In this document: piece after piece, positions 1 through 8,359 of the stretch
How the letters are laid out: each line of letters starts with the position of its first letter
Position numbering within the stretch: position 1 is the first letter of the stretch
From: JALQTD01 sp965656785
GTDB taxonomy: Bacteria; Bacteroidota; Bacteroidia; Flavobacteriales_D; Sanyastnellaceae
Length of the DNA: 64,000 nucleotides
Assembly: GCA_965656785.1 (NCBI GenBank)
Contig: CBFHLY010000009.1
Coordinates: 26,341-90,340 of the forward strand
Reading direction: 5' to 3'
Notes under the pieces: generated by a model
Told to the model about the DNA's origin: nothing
The model's database searches: none
The model's input: only the letters and a program-made list of their open reading frames with translations
Position numbers and translations under genes: made by a program

Positions 1-2427
1 GACGTGGCCCTCTACGTCATGACGCCCGAATTCGGCGCCGCCACGCAGCTCGAAAAAATCGACATGCTCGACTTCGCCGACGTGGTGGCCATCAACAAAT
101 TCGACAAGCGCGGCGCACTGGACGCCATCCGCGACGTGCGCAAGCAGTTCAAGCGCAACCACGACCTGTGGGACGCAGCGGACGAGGACTTGCCCGTGGT
201 CGGCACCATCGCATCCCAGTTCAACGACCCGGGGACGAACCGGCTTTACCGAATGGTCATGGACCGGCTGGCGGAGCGCACGGAAACGGAGCTTCGAACA
301 TCGTTCGTCGGGCCGATGGACGACAGCGAGAAAATCTTCGTCATCCCGCCGGGCCGGGTGCGCTATTTGAGCGAAATCGCCGAATCGAATCGCGCCTACA
401 ATGCCTGGGTGGACCAACAAGCGGAGCGGGCCGGTACGCTTCAGGCCTTGCGCGTGGCTGCGGAGGCCCTCTCGGAAACCGATCGGGGAGCCGTGCTGGC
501 CCGGGCCGAGGAACTCACCATGGAAATCGACCCGAAAAACTTGGCTTGGCTAGAAAAGTGGCCTGAACTCCGGGATCGGTACCGGGCGGCCATTTTCAGC
601 TTTCAGGTTCGGGACAAGCAAATTGACGTAGAAACCACCACAGAAAGCCTTTCGCACCAGCGCATTCCCAAGGTGAGCGTGCCCCGTTTATCCGGCTGGA
701 AAGACCTGCTTCGATGGGCGCTTCAAGAGAACTTGCCCGGAGCCTTCCCTTACACGGCGGGCATTTACCCGTTCAAGCGCCAAGGCGAAGACCCGACGCG
801 CATGTTCGCAGGTGAAGGGGGGCCCGAACGCACGAACAAGCGCTTCCATTACGTTTCGTTGGGCATGCCCGCCAAGCGGCTCTCAACCGCATTCGACAGC
901 GTAACGTTGTACGGGCGCGACCCGGACCCGCGCCCGGACATTTACGGCAAGGTCGGCAACAGCGGCGTGAGTGTGTGCAGCCTCGACGACGCGAAGAAGC
1001 TTTACAGCGGATTCGATTTGTGCGACCCGGCGACCTCGGTTTCGATGACCATCAACGGCCCGGCGCCGATGATGCTCGGGTTCTTTTTGAACGCGGCCAT
1101 TGACCAACAGTGCGAGCGGTTCATCCGGGAACACGGGCTGGAGGAACGCGTTGAATCCGCGCTCAAGGCCCGTTGGGAGGATCGCGGGTTGCCGCGCCCG
1201 AAGTACGAAGGAGCGCTGCCTGAAGGCAACGACGGCTTGGGGTTGCTGCTGCTGGGGATTACGGGAGACGAAATCCTTGAACCGTCGGATTATGAGCGGA
1301 TTAGGGCCCATGCTCTCCACAGCGTTCGAGGAACCGTTCAAGCGGACATCCTGAAAGAAGACCAAGCGCAGAACACCTGCATTTTCTCCACGGAATTTGC
1401 GCTCCGCCTCATGGGCGACGTTCAGCAGAGTTTCATCGATCGGGGCGTGCGGAACTTTTATTCCGTGTCCATCAGTGGCTACCACATTGCCGAAGCGGGC
1501 GCCAACCCCATTACGCAACTCGCCTTCACGCTGGCCAACGGCTTCACCTACGTCGAGTACTACCTGAGCCGGGGGATGAACATCGACCAGTTCGGCCCCA
1601 ACTTGAGCTTTTTCTTCTCCAACGGCATCGATCCGGAGTACGCGGTGATCGGGCGGGTGGCGAGGCGGATTTGGGCCAAAGCCTTGCGCGAAAAATACGG
1701 GGCCTCCCCACGCGCGCAGATGCTGAAGTACCACATCCAAACGTCCGGCCGCAGCTTGCACGCGCAGGAAATCGACTTCAACGACATCCGCACCACGCTG
1801 CAAGCGCTCTACGCCATTTACGACAACTGCAACTCCCTGCACACCAACGCCTTCGACGAGGCCATCACCACCCCGACGGAACACAGCGTGCGGCGGGCCA
1901 TGGCCATCCAGCTCATCATCAACAAGGAGCTCGGGCTCGCGAAGAACGAGAACCCGTTGCAGGGCTCGTTCATCATCGAAGAGCTGACGGACCTCGTGGA
2001 GGAAGCGGTGCTCACGGAATTCGACCGGATCACGGAGCGCGGTGGCGTGCTCGGCGCGATGGAAACGATGTACCAGCGCTCGCGCATCCAAGAGGAGAGC
2101 TTGCACTACGAAATGCTGAAGCACACCGGGGAATATCCGATCATCGGGGTCAACACCTTCCTCTCGAAGGAGGGGTCGCCCACCATCGTTCCCGGGGAGG
2201 TCATTCGGGCGACAGAGGAGGAAAAAGCGGTGCAGTTGCGGAATGTGGAGGCGTTACAAACGGCCTACGCGGAGCGCGCTTCGGACGCGATCAAGGACGT
2301 GCAGCAGGCAGCGGTCAGCGGGGGAAACGTCTTCGAGGCACTGCTTGAGGCGTGCAAGGTGACGTCGCTTGGGCGGTTGACGGACGCGCTCTTCGAAGTG
2401 GGCGGCGCGTACCGCCGCAACATGTGA
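1..2427 (+). CDS. fused acyl-CoA mutase (IcmF-like), 5' truncated by the window
   Basis: Adenosylcobalamin-dependent carbon-skeleton mutase of the fused isobutyryl/methylmalonyl-CoA mutase type. The reading frame is open from base 1, so the GTG at base 4 is not a true start. The first ~100 residues are the end of a MeaB/ArgK-like G domain (NKFDKRG is the NKxD guanine-specificity motif). From about residue 190 to the end is the mutase barrel, with SISGYHIAEAGANP, GPNLSFFFSNG, QTSGRSLHAQE and SLHTNAFDE blocks. The N-terminal B12-binding domain carrying the DxHxxG ligand must lie upstream; family proteins are about 1,100 aa, so roughly 300 residues are missing. Substrate (isobutyryl-, methylmalonyl- or other acyl-CoA) cannot be fixed from this part. 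The stop overlaps the next start as TGATG. Confidence 0.9.
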   Translation, partial: DVALYVMTPEFGAATQLEKIDMLDFADVVAINKFDKRGALDAIRDVRKQFKRNHDLWDAADEDLPVVGTIASQFNDPGTNRLYRMVMDRLAERTETELRTSFVGPMDDSEKIFVIPPGRVRYLSEIAESNRAYNAWVDQQAERAGTLQALRVAAEALSETDRGAVLARAEELTMEIDPKNLAWLEKWPELRDRYRAAIFSFQVRDKQIDVETTTESLSHQRIPKVSVPRLSGWKDLLRWALQENLPGAFPYTAGIYPFKRQGEDPTRMFAGEGGPERTNKRFHYVSLGMPAKRLSTAFDSVTLYGRDPDPRPDIYGKVGNSGVSVCSLDDAKKLYSGFDLCDPATSVSMTINGPAPMMLGFFLNAAIDQQCERFIREHGLEERVESALKARWEDRGLPRPKYEGALPEGNDGLGLLLLGITGDEILEPSDYERIRAHALHSVRGTVQADILKEDQAQNTCIFSTEFALRLMGDVQQSFIDRGVRNFYSVSISGYHIAEAGANPITQLAFTLANGFTYVEYYLSRGMNIDQFGPNLSFFFSNGIDPEYAVIGRVARRIWAKALREKYGASPRAQMLKYHIQTSGRSLHAQEIDFNDIRTTLQALYAIYDNCNSLHTNAFDEAITTPTEHSVRRAMAIQLIINKELGLAKNENPLQGSFIIEELTDLVEEAVLTEFDRITERGGVLGAMETMYQRSRIQEESLHYEMLKHTGEYPIIGVNTFLSKEGSPTIVPGEVIRATEEEKAVQLRNVEALQTAYAERASDAIKDVQQAAVSGGNVFEALLEACKVTSLGRLTDALFEVGGAYRRNM

Positions 2428-3287
2428 TGGGCGGGCCGCACGCCGGCATCGCGTGGATGTTGCTTGCGACGGTCTTGTACACGTCGGCGAACCTGTGCGT
2501 CAAGGCGCTGGGACACTTGCCGACGGAGGAACTTGTGTTTTTAAGGTCGGTCGTGTCGTTGGTGTTGGCCGGCGGTTGGTTGCTCGCAAAGGGCAAGCCG
2601 TTGTTGGGGCACAACCGGCGTTGGCTGTTGGTGCGCGGGGTGTTCGGGACCATCGGCTTGGCCACGTTTTTTCACACCATTCGGCACATACCGTTGGCTT
2701 CTGCGACCGTAATCCAGTACTTGTCGCCGATTTTCACGGTGTTGTTGGCGCGGCGGTTCGATGGGCAGCAGGCGATGCGTCCGGTGCAGTGGGGGTTGTT
2801 CGGGCTGGCGTTCGTGGGGGTGCTGATGGTCAAGGGATTCGATGCGCGGGTGAGTTGGTGGTACCTCGCGTTGGGCGTGGTGAGCGCGGCGGCGGCGGGG
2901 GTGGCGTATTTGGCGACGATGAAGTGCCGGGATACGGACCATCCGGTGGGCGTGGTGATCTGGTTTCACTTGGTGGCGGTGCCGGTTTCGGGGTCGCTGA
3001 CCGCGTTCACGTGGGTGCCGCCGGTGGGGTGGGAATGGGGGTTGGCGTTGGCCGTGGGGCTGTTGAGCATTGTGGCCCAAATCGCGATGACCTTCGCCCT
3101 CCATCAAGGCCAAGCCAGCACCATCATGCCCTTCAAATACGTGGGGGCCGTGCTCGCCTTCCTCAGCGGGCTCTTCCTCTTTGACGAGCGGCTGAACGGC
3201 TACGCCATGGCCGGCATTGGCCTCGTCATCGTGGCCGTCACGCTCAACACGTTGCTCAAGCGTCGGCCTTCACCAACGGCCGGCTGA
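2427..3287 (+). CDS. DMT-superfamily transporter, EamA type
   Basis: Inner-membrane permease of the drug/metabolite transporter superfamily, 286 aa, with about ten hydrophobic segments arranged as two EamA repeats. Start chosen at the ATG that shares its A with the TGA of the mutase gene (TGATG), which suggests translational coupling; an in-frame upstream extension to 2352 lies inside the mutase and begins with non-membrane residues. Typical cues are the AWMLLATVLYTSAN opening helix, the SATVIQYLSPIF block in repeat 1 and QGQASTIMPFKYVGAVLAFL in repeat 2. Substrate unknown. The last 32 bases overlap the tail of the convergent gene on the minus strand. Confidence 0.85.
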   Translation: MGGPHAGIAWMLLATVLYTSANLCVKALGHLPTEELVFLRSVVSLVLAGGWLLAKGKPLLGHNRRWLLVRGVFGTIGLATFFHTIRHIPLASATVIQYLSPIFTVLLARRFDGQQAMRPVQWGLFGLAFVGVLMVKGFDARVSWWYLALGVVSAAAAGVAYLATMKCRDTDHPVGVVIWFHLVAVPVSGSLTAFTWVPPVGWEWGLALAVGLLSIVAQIAMTFALHQGQASTIMPFKYVGAVLAFLSGLFLFDERLNGYAMAGIGLVIVAVTLNTLLKRRPSPTAG

Positions 3288-3681
3288 CGAGGTAGGCCAG
3301 CGGGATGTACCCGACGAGGTCCACGGCCTCGAGCCAAAGCGGCGCGGGCAACATGGCGTTGTTGGCGATGCCACCGATGGTGAACCACGCGCCCATCACC
3401 AGGCCCGGCCAAACCTGCCGCCGCCCCGAAGCCAACACGGCGGTGATGGCCCCCAACACGGTCCCGCCCCAATGCGAAACCAGCACCGCCAGCATCGGAC
3501 CGAGGGGCATCGCCGCCATGAACTGCTCCAAGGCCTGCGGGTTCGCCGGCATTTCGTTGAGGCTGAATTCCGGCCACATCACGCCCGACAACAGGTGCAA
3601 GCCCATCATGGAAAACGAGCCGACAAAGATGGCGAGCACAAAAACAGCGAGGTACTTCAAAATCAAGGTGAACGCATTCAT
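3256..3681 (-). CDS. small four-helix membrane protein, function unknown
   Basis: 141-aa protein with four predicted membrane helices (about residues 5-25, 58-80, 88-110 and 115-135). I do not recognise a family. It is the last gene of the five-gene minus-strand operon beginning at 10762: its ATG overlaps the aminotransferase stop as ATGA. Its 3' end overlaps the DMT transporter gene tail-to-tail by 32 bases. A short loop with MWPEF and a Pro/Asn-rich stretch follows helix 1. Role within the operon is unknown. Confidence 0.7.
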   Translation of the reverse strand: MNAFTLILKYLAVFVLAIFVGSFSMMGLHLLSGVMWPEFSLNEMPANPQALEQFMAAMPLGPMLAVLVSHWGGTVLGAITAVLASGRRQVWPGLVMGAWFTIGGIANNAMLPAPLWLEAVDLVGYIPLAYLVSRPLVKADA

Positions 3682-4577
3682 GAGTTCAAGCTTCGGGCGG
3701 TCTGCAGGATGGAGGATTCGTAGCGTTGTCGAAGGCGTTGCGTCAGCGGCCCCTGCCCCGGTATGGACCGGCCATCGACCTCGATGACGTGCGCGAGGGC
3801 GCCCATCGTTCCGGTCGTGAACGCCTCGTCGGCGGTGTGCAGCTCCGCTAGGGACAAGTCGCGCTCTGCCGCCGGAATGCCGAGTTCACGAGCGAGCTGC
3901 AGCACATAGCCGCGCGTGATGCCTGGGAGGCAGGCCGTGGGCCGCGGCGTGAGCAACACCCCGTCCCGAACAAGGAACAGGTTCGTCGCGTTCGTTTCCG
4001 CGAGGAATCCCCGCTCGTCGAGCATGACCGCATCGTCCGCGCCGGCCACGTTGGCCTCGATCTTCGCGAGGATGTTGTTGAGCAGGTTCGCGTGGTGGAT
4101 TTTCGAATCGAGGAATGACGGCGCATTGCGGCGGGTGGATGCGGTGATGAGCCGAATGCCTTCGCTGCCGTAGACGTAGCCCTTGTACTCCGGAAGCACG
4201 ATGAGGGTCGGGCCGAAGGTGTTGAGCCGCGGATCCATGCCGCTGGTCTGCTTGCGCCCGCGGGTGAGGGTCAATCGGATGTGCACGCCGTCGGTCATGC
4301 CGTTCGCTTCGAGGGTGGCCTTGACCGCATGCCAAACCGCGTCCTCCGTCGGCACTTCAGCAAACGCCAATGCCCGTGCGGAGTCCCGCAACCGCCTCGC
4401 GTGCTCACTCCATTGGACCACCGCTCCCGATCGAACGCGCAGTCCCTCCCACACCGCATCGCCTCCTTGCACCGCGCTGTCGAGCACGTGCACCCGCGCC
4501 TCCTCTCGCGGCACCAATCCGTTCACCCAAACCTGCGTCCCCTCGTTCCGGGGGTCGGGTAGATTCCATTTCGCCAT
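3678..4577 (-). CDS. class IV PLP aminotransferase (branched-chain / D-amino acid aminotransferase-like)
   Basis: Fold-type IV PLP enzyme of the IlvE/Dat group, 299 aa. Lys159 in LDSKIHHANLL is the expected Schiff-base lysine and Glu194 in FLAETNATNLF the usual cofactor-ring acid; LPGITRGYVLQLA is the conserved phosphate-binding stretch. I chose the ATG at 4577 rather than the in-frame TTG at 4586; it lies 10 nt after the stop of the sulfotransferase-like gene. Its own stop overlaps the next start as ATGA. The preferred amino acid cannot be read from sequence. The genome may have a separate biosynthetic IlvE; the neighbours here (P-loop sulfotransferase-like protein, secreted CotH and lysyl-oxidase proteins) argue for a specialised role. 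Confidence 0.85.
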   Translation of the reverse strand: MAKWNLPDPRNEGTQVWVNGLVPREEARVHVLDSAVQGGDAVWEGLRVRSGAVVQWSEHARRLRDSARALAFAEVPTEDAVWHAVKATLEANGMTDGVHIRLTLTRGRKQTSGMDPRLNTFGPTLIVLPEYKGYVYGSEGIRLITASTRRNAPSFLDSKIHHANLLNNILAKIEANVAGADDAVMLDERGFLAETNATNLFLVRDGVLLTPRPTACLPGITRGYVLQLARELGIPAAERDLSLAELHTADEAFTTGTMGALAHVIEVDGRSIPGQGPLTQRLRQRYESSILQTARSLNS

Positions 4578-4587
4578 GGGCGGCAAG

Positions 4588-5304
4588 TTAATTCATCGCG
4601 TGCGCCCTCAACACGTCATGGTGCGGGCGGCATTCGGCTACGAGCGCCTGTTCGGCCGGGGTGAGCACTGGGGCCGTCGGCAAGGACGCGCCGCGTTTCC
4701 AGCCGGATGAGGCGTGCACGTTGGCGTACCAGTATTGGGCCCAAACCCCGTCCTCCTTCCTCGGCCCCGGCTCCCACGCCATCATCTCCGGCTCCCACCC
4801 CCAACCGCACGCCGCGCATAGCGCCCGCAAGCCCTTCTCCGGATCCAACACGAGCCGATCGCTGTCCAGCACGAACACCGGCCAGCCGCGCCGCTGGCAT
4901 TCCACCCACCACCACGCCTGCCATGCATAGCCCAAATCCTCCAAGGTCGGCCGATCCACCCCGCTCCGGTAACTGGCCACCACGGCGGCCGGTTCCCGCA
5001 CCAGCAAAACGTGCACGTGCTCAGCAAACACCTCCGGAGCCCATCCCCTGAGGTGGCAGGCCATGTGCTTCAGGAACACATCGCGTCCAACGCGCGGCTG
5101 CAACAAGGGCAACAACGCCCACGGGTCGGTGGCTTGAGCCGAGAGGACCTCCTTGCGCGACGGCCTTGCCGCCCCACTCAGCGCAAGGTAGTGCCCGAAC
5201 AACGGTTCGTCCACCACCTCAACGTCAGCGCGTTGCGCCACGGAATACATCAGCGCCGTCGAGCGGTTGCGCGGTCCCGACCACAGCGAGACAACGCGCC
5301 CCAT
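4588..5304 (-). CDS. sulfotransferase-like P-loop protein
   Basis: 238-aa cytosolic protein. The N-terminus has a PAPS-type P-loop, SGPRNRSTALMYS (about residues 9-21), followed by VVDEPLFGHYL, typical of the sulfotransferase-like family found next to, or fused with, class IV aminotransferases. HVLLVREPAAVVASYRSGV (about residues 97-115) resembles the 3'-phosphate-binding RxPxxxxxS region. Start ATG shares its A with the stop of the CotH gene (TGATG); the stop is 10 nt before the aminotransferase ATG. It may transfer sulfate or act as a nucleotide-binding partner of the aminotransferase; I cannot tell which. Transferase activity is an inference from fold. Confidence 0.7.
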   Translation of the reverse strand: MGRVVSLWSGPRNRSTALMYSVAQRADVEVVDEPLFGHYLALSGAARPSRKEVLSAQATDPWALLPLLQPRVGRDVFLKHMACHLRGWAPEVFAEHVHVLLVREPAAVVASYRSGVDRPTLEDLGYAWQAWWWVECQRRGWPVFVLDSDRLVLDPEKGLRALCAACGWGWEPEMMAWEPGPRKEDGVWAQYWYANVHASSGWKRGASLPTAPVLTPAEQALVAECRPHHDVLRAHAMN

Positions 5305-8300
5305 CAGCGAATGACCTGAATGAAGCCCGAGCGCTCCTCGGGGGCGTCCTTGTGCGCGGACTGCAACCGCAGGTGGTACTGGTAAACGCCATCCGGGACA
5401 TAATGTCCGCCGCCTTGGTGTTCACCGAGCCAAGGCTGGGTCGGATCTTCCGATTCAAACACGATTTCGCCCCAGCGATTGAAAACGCGGAGGCGATAGT
5501 TCTCCGTCAAAATCGCCTCCCCCACAGGCAAGAACGCGTCATTCATTCCGTCGTTGTTGGGCGAAAACGCCGTCGGCACATAGATCGCGAATTCAATGGG
5601 CGTAAAGTGCGCCGTGAGGACATCGGATTCCTCGATGTTGAACGCCACCTCGCGCTCTTGGGGACCTGGAAACGGGTTCGCCTGCTCGCTCGTCCAGCGA
5701 TCGAACACCCAATTGGGCTCAGGCGTCGCCGTGGCATCCAACGCGCCGATGGGCTCCAATCCACCCGACCATTCGGACATCGTGGTGATGCCGCCCTCCA
5801 ACAACACCGTGCCGGCACCTGCGGGTTCCACCTTCACCGTCACTTCGATGTGCTGGATGACTTCAAAGTGTGCCGTAATCGTATCGGGTTCGTTCACGAA
5901 AATGGTGCCCGGTGAACTCGTCGCCGAAGGAGAAACGTTCAATCCAGTGGTGGACCAGCCCGTGAATACGTGCCATTCGTCCACGCCCTGCGCAGCGATG
6001 CTGTGGTAGCCCGCATCGGTCAGCTGGCTTGCGGGGTAGGAGGCGAAGGGAATTCCGTCGAGCAGGATTTGGCCTGCACCTGCTGGTTCCACCTGGAACA
6101 CCAGCATTTCCGGGTCCAAATCCGTCGCAAAATGGGCAATCAACGTCACGTCCCCCATCAGCTCAAAGCCCAGCTCTGGGTTCTCCGGATCGAGCAACTC
6201 CACGTCGCCTTCGACGACCTCCCAAAACAAAAACGGCAAGGCGTTACCCACATCTGCAGTCAGCGTCAACGGCAAGCCCACGAAGTAAGTCCCGTTGAAC
6301 GGGGAAGCGGACTGGTTGATGGTCACCGTGTTCACCTCCACCTCGCCGATGCCATCGATGAGCACCGTCACCGTCGCGGATTCCACGTCGTAACAATCCT
6401 CCATGCCGCTCACTAACGTGGATGCACACCGGTCATCAATGAAGTCGTGGATCTCCTGAACGTTCGCCTCCCATTGGGCGAGGTTCCCGCCCCAGCGCTG
6501 GATGTGGCGCGGCATTTCGGGCTCGATGACCGCGATCATGGAGTCGAGTGCCCAATGCATGTAATCGCAGCTGAAGTACGTGTTGCTCAAGTCCGCATAG
6601 CGGTTGATGTACAGGGCCCAAAAATCTTCGTTCTCCAGCAGGGCATTGAGCACCGGGACGTGGCCTTGGCCTCCGGGATTTCCGAGGCTTTCCGGGTTGC
6701 ACGGATCGGCATCCGGTTGTTGGGAAGGGACACCGGTGTAGTTCGTGCCGTGCCCGAAGGTGTTGTCCATGTCCCACAGCGCATAGCGCCACCGCTTCGC
6801 ATCGCCGTCCGGATGGCGGCCCCGCCACCACGCCGTGTTCCAATTGAGCCAGTCGGCACACACGACGTAGGAGTTCATCACGAAGTAGTCGATGAGGCTC
6901 ATGGGATTCAGCACGCTCACGACGTAGTCGTAATTCGCGGGATCCGTCATGTCCTGGGTGGTGACGAAATTCACCAGGGTGTTCCAATCGGCCACCGAGC
7001 CGTATTCCTCCCAAGTGCCCCCCCACGTCTTGATGAAGTCTACAAAGTGCCGTGGCTGGTCGTAGTATTCGGTGGTGAAGTCCAAATCATCTACCTTCTC
7101 CCGGTACTCGTAAACGCCCCAATACTCACCATTCAGATAAACGATGCACGATTCGTTCGTGCGCTCATCGAGGTGCAGGTCCGCGAGGTGACTCAGGGTT
7201 TGGACGTAGGCGTCGCGGATGTGCCCTCCGCCCGAAGACGGGTAGTTATCGTTGGCGGCCGCTTTGAAAATAAGGCGCTGATAAGCGTCCCGCTGCTTGA
7301 CGTGAAACAACGGGGCCTCGACCGCATAGCTGTAGCCCATTTGATCGCGGGAGACGTAATCGAAGCCCTTTTGAGGGTAGGCGTTCGAGTCGTTGCCGTG
7401 TTCGTTGCTGTCGCCCGTGGCTTCGCACCAAAATGTACCATCGGGATGAAAAAATTCGAGGTGAGCGGGTTCGTCCACTCCTCCCCCCCATCCTCCGGGC
7501 CAAGCGCCATCCTCTTGACCGTTCCCGGAAACGGAAACGACGATCATGTCGTGCACGTCATTGCCCACGAAGTAGGTATTCGTTGCAATGAAGCTCGTGG
7601 CCATCGCCCCAGAAGGATCGAAGGCCGCCGCGCGAATGACCGTCGTGGCGTTCACGGCAATCGGCCCAGCATACAACGTGCTGGTCGCCGTCGGTGCATA
7701 CCCGTTCGTCGTGTACCGAATTTCCAAACCAGCCGCTCCATTGAGGGCAACGGTCGTCCCGGCTGCGACCACCCCTGCCTCCACCGTAAAGGACGGCGTG
7801 GGTGCATAACCGCTATAGTACGTGCCGCCGTTGGATGCATTGGGCGTCGGGGTGGCGCACACCACCCAGTTGTTGCTCCCATCCACGTCGCGGGACCAAC
7901 TGTGGTCTGCTTGATTCGGCGTCCAGTCCACACCGAACGTGTGCTGCTCCAAAATCACTCCGGATGGATCGGCAAATACGATGGACTCGCCTGCGGTTTG
8001 GCGGATCTTGAAATTGGTGTTCAAGTTGCCCCCCGCGTAAAGGTTCGCAGGAACCTCGCCTTCTGCGGAACACATCACCATCAGGTACCCCCCCGCGTTC
8101 ACCTGCGTGCCTGCCGGGATCTCAAATTTCGTCGCATCCGCGGGATCATCGCTTAGAAAGTAACCGCCCAAATCCACCGCCGCACCCGTGGGGTTATAGA
8201 ACTCCACGAAATCCTCGTTGTCCCCACCGATTCCGAGCGAATAATTCGCTGCCGAAAACTCGTTGATCACGACTTGGCCAATGACGCCATTCACGGACCC

Positions 8301-8342
8301 AAGTGCCCAACACCACGCAAGCAAAAGAGCAGAACGTTTCAT
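5304..8342 (-). CDS. secreted CotH-kinase protein with lamin-tail and T9SS type B domains
   Basis: 1012-aa exported protein. Order: signal peptide (1-22); lamin-tail domain (about 22-170, VVINEFSAANY, DFVEFYNPTG, DLGGYFLSDD); chitobiase-C-terminal-like Ig domain (about 185-258, LEIRYTTNGYAPT); CotH kinase-like domain (about 340-650) with CIVYLNGEYWGVYEYREK and the DMDNTFG motif at 524-530; three InlB-like beta repeats (about 660-900, VEPAGAGxxLL); gliding-motility type CTD (about 913-1012, PTAFSPNNDGMNDAF, VFNRWGEIVFES). CotH enzymes phosphorylate secreted proteins with ATP; the partner here is unknown. The gene follows the lysyl-oxidase gene by 17 nt and overlaps the next gene as TGATG. Confidence 0.9.
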   Translation of the reverse strand: MKRSALLLAWCWALGSVNGVIGQVVINEFSAANYSLGIGGDNEDFVEFYNPTGAAVDLGGYFLSDDPADATKFEIPAGTQVNAGGYLMVMCSAEGEVPANLYAGGNLNTNFKIRQTAGESIVFADPSGVILEQHTFGVDWTPNQADHSWSRDVDGSNNWVVCATPTPNASNGGTYYSGYAPTPSFTVEAGVVAAGTTVALNGAAGLEIRYTTNGYAPTATSTLYAGPIAVNATTVIRAAAFDPSGAMATSFIATNTYFVGNDVHDMIVVSVSGNGQEDGAWPGGWGGGVDEPAHLEFFHPDGTFWCEATGDSNEHGNDSNAYPQKGFDYVSRDQMGYSYAVEAPLFHVKQRDAYQRLIFKAAANDNYPSSGGGHIRDAYVQTLSHLADLHLDERTNESCIVYLNGEYWGVYEYREKVDDLDFTTEYYDQPRHFVDFIKTWGGTWEEYGSVADWNTLVNFVTTQDMTDPANYDYVVSVLNPMSLIDYFVMNSYVVCADWLNWNTAWWRGRHPDGDAKRWRYALWDMDNTFGHGTNYTGVPSQQPDADPCNPESLGNPGGQGHVPVLNALLENEDFWALYINRYADLSNTYFSCDYMHWALDSMIAVIEPEMPRHIQRWGGNLAQWEANVQEIHDFIDDRCASTLVSGMEDCYDVESATVTVLIDGIGEVEVNTVTINQSASPFNGTYFVGLPLTLTADVGNALPFLFWEVVEGDVELLDPENPELGFELMGDVTLIAHFATDLDPEMLVFQVEPAGAGQILLDGIPFASYPASQLTDAGYHSIAAQGVDEWHVFTGWSTTGLNVSPSATSSPGTIFVNEPDTITAHFEVIQHIEVTVKVEPAGAGTVLLEGGITTMSEWSGGLEPIGALDATATPEPNWVFDRWTSEQANPFPGPQEREVAFNIEESDVLTAHFTPIEFAIYVPTAFSPNNDGMNDAFLPVGEAILTENYRLRVFNRWGEIVFESEDPTQPWLGEHQGGGHYVPDGVYQYHLRLQSAHKDAPEERSGFIQVIR

Positions 8343-8359
8343 TTCAATGGATTCTAAAA

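Noticed and set aside
4..6. GTG as start of the mutase
   Set aside because: The frame is open to base 1 and the protein begins in the middle of a G domain.
6447..8156. 569-codon plus-strand ORF opposite the CotH gene
   Set aside because: Antisense shadow; the minus-strand protein has clear CotH, lamin-tail and CTD domains.
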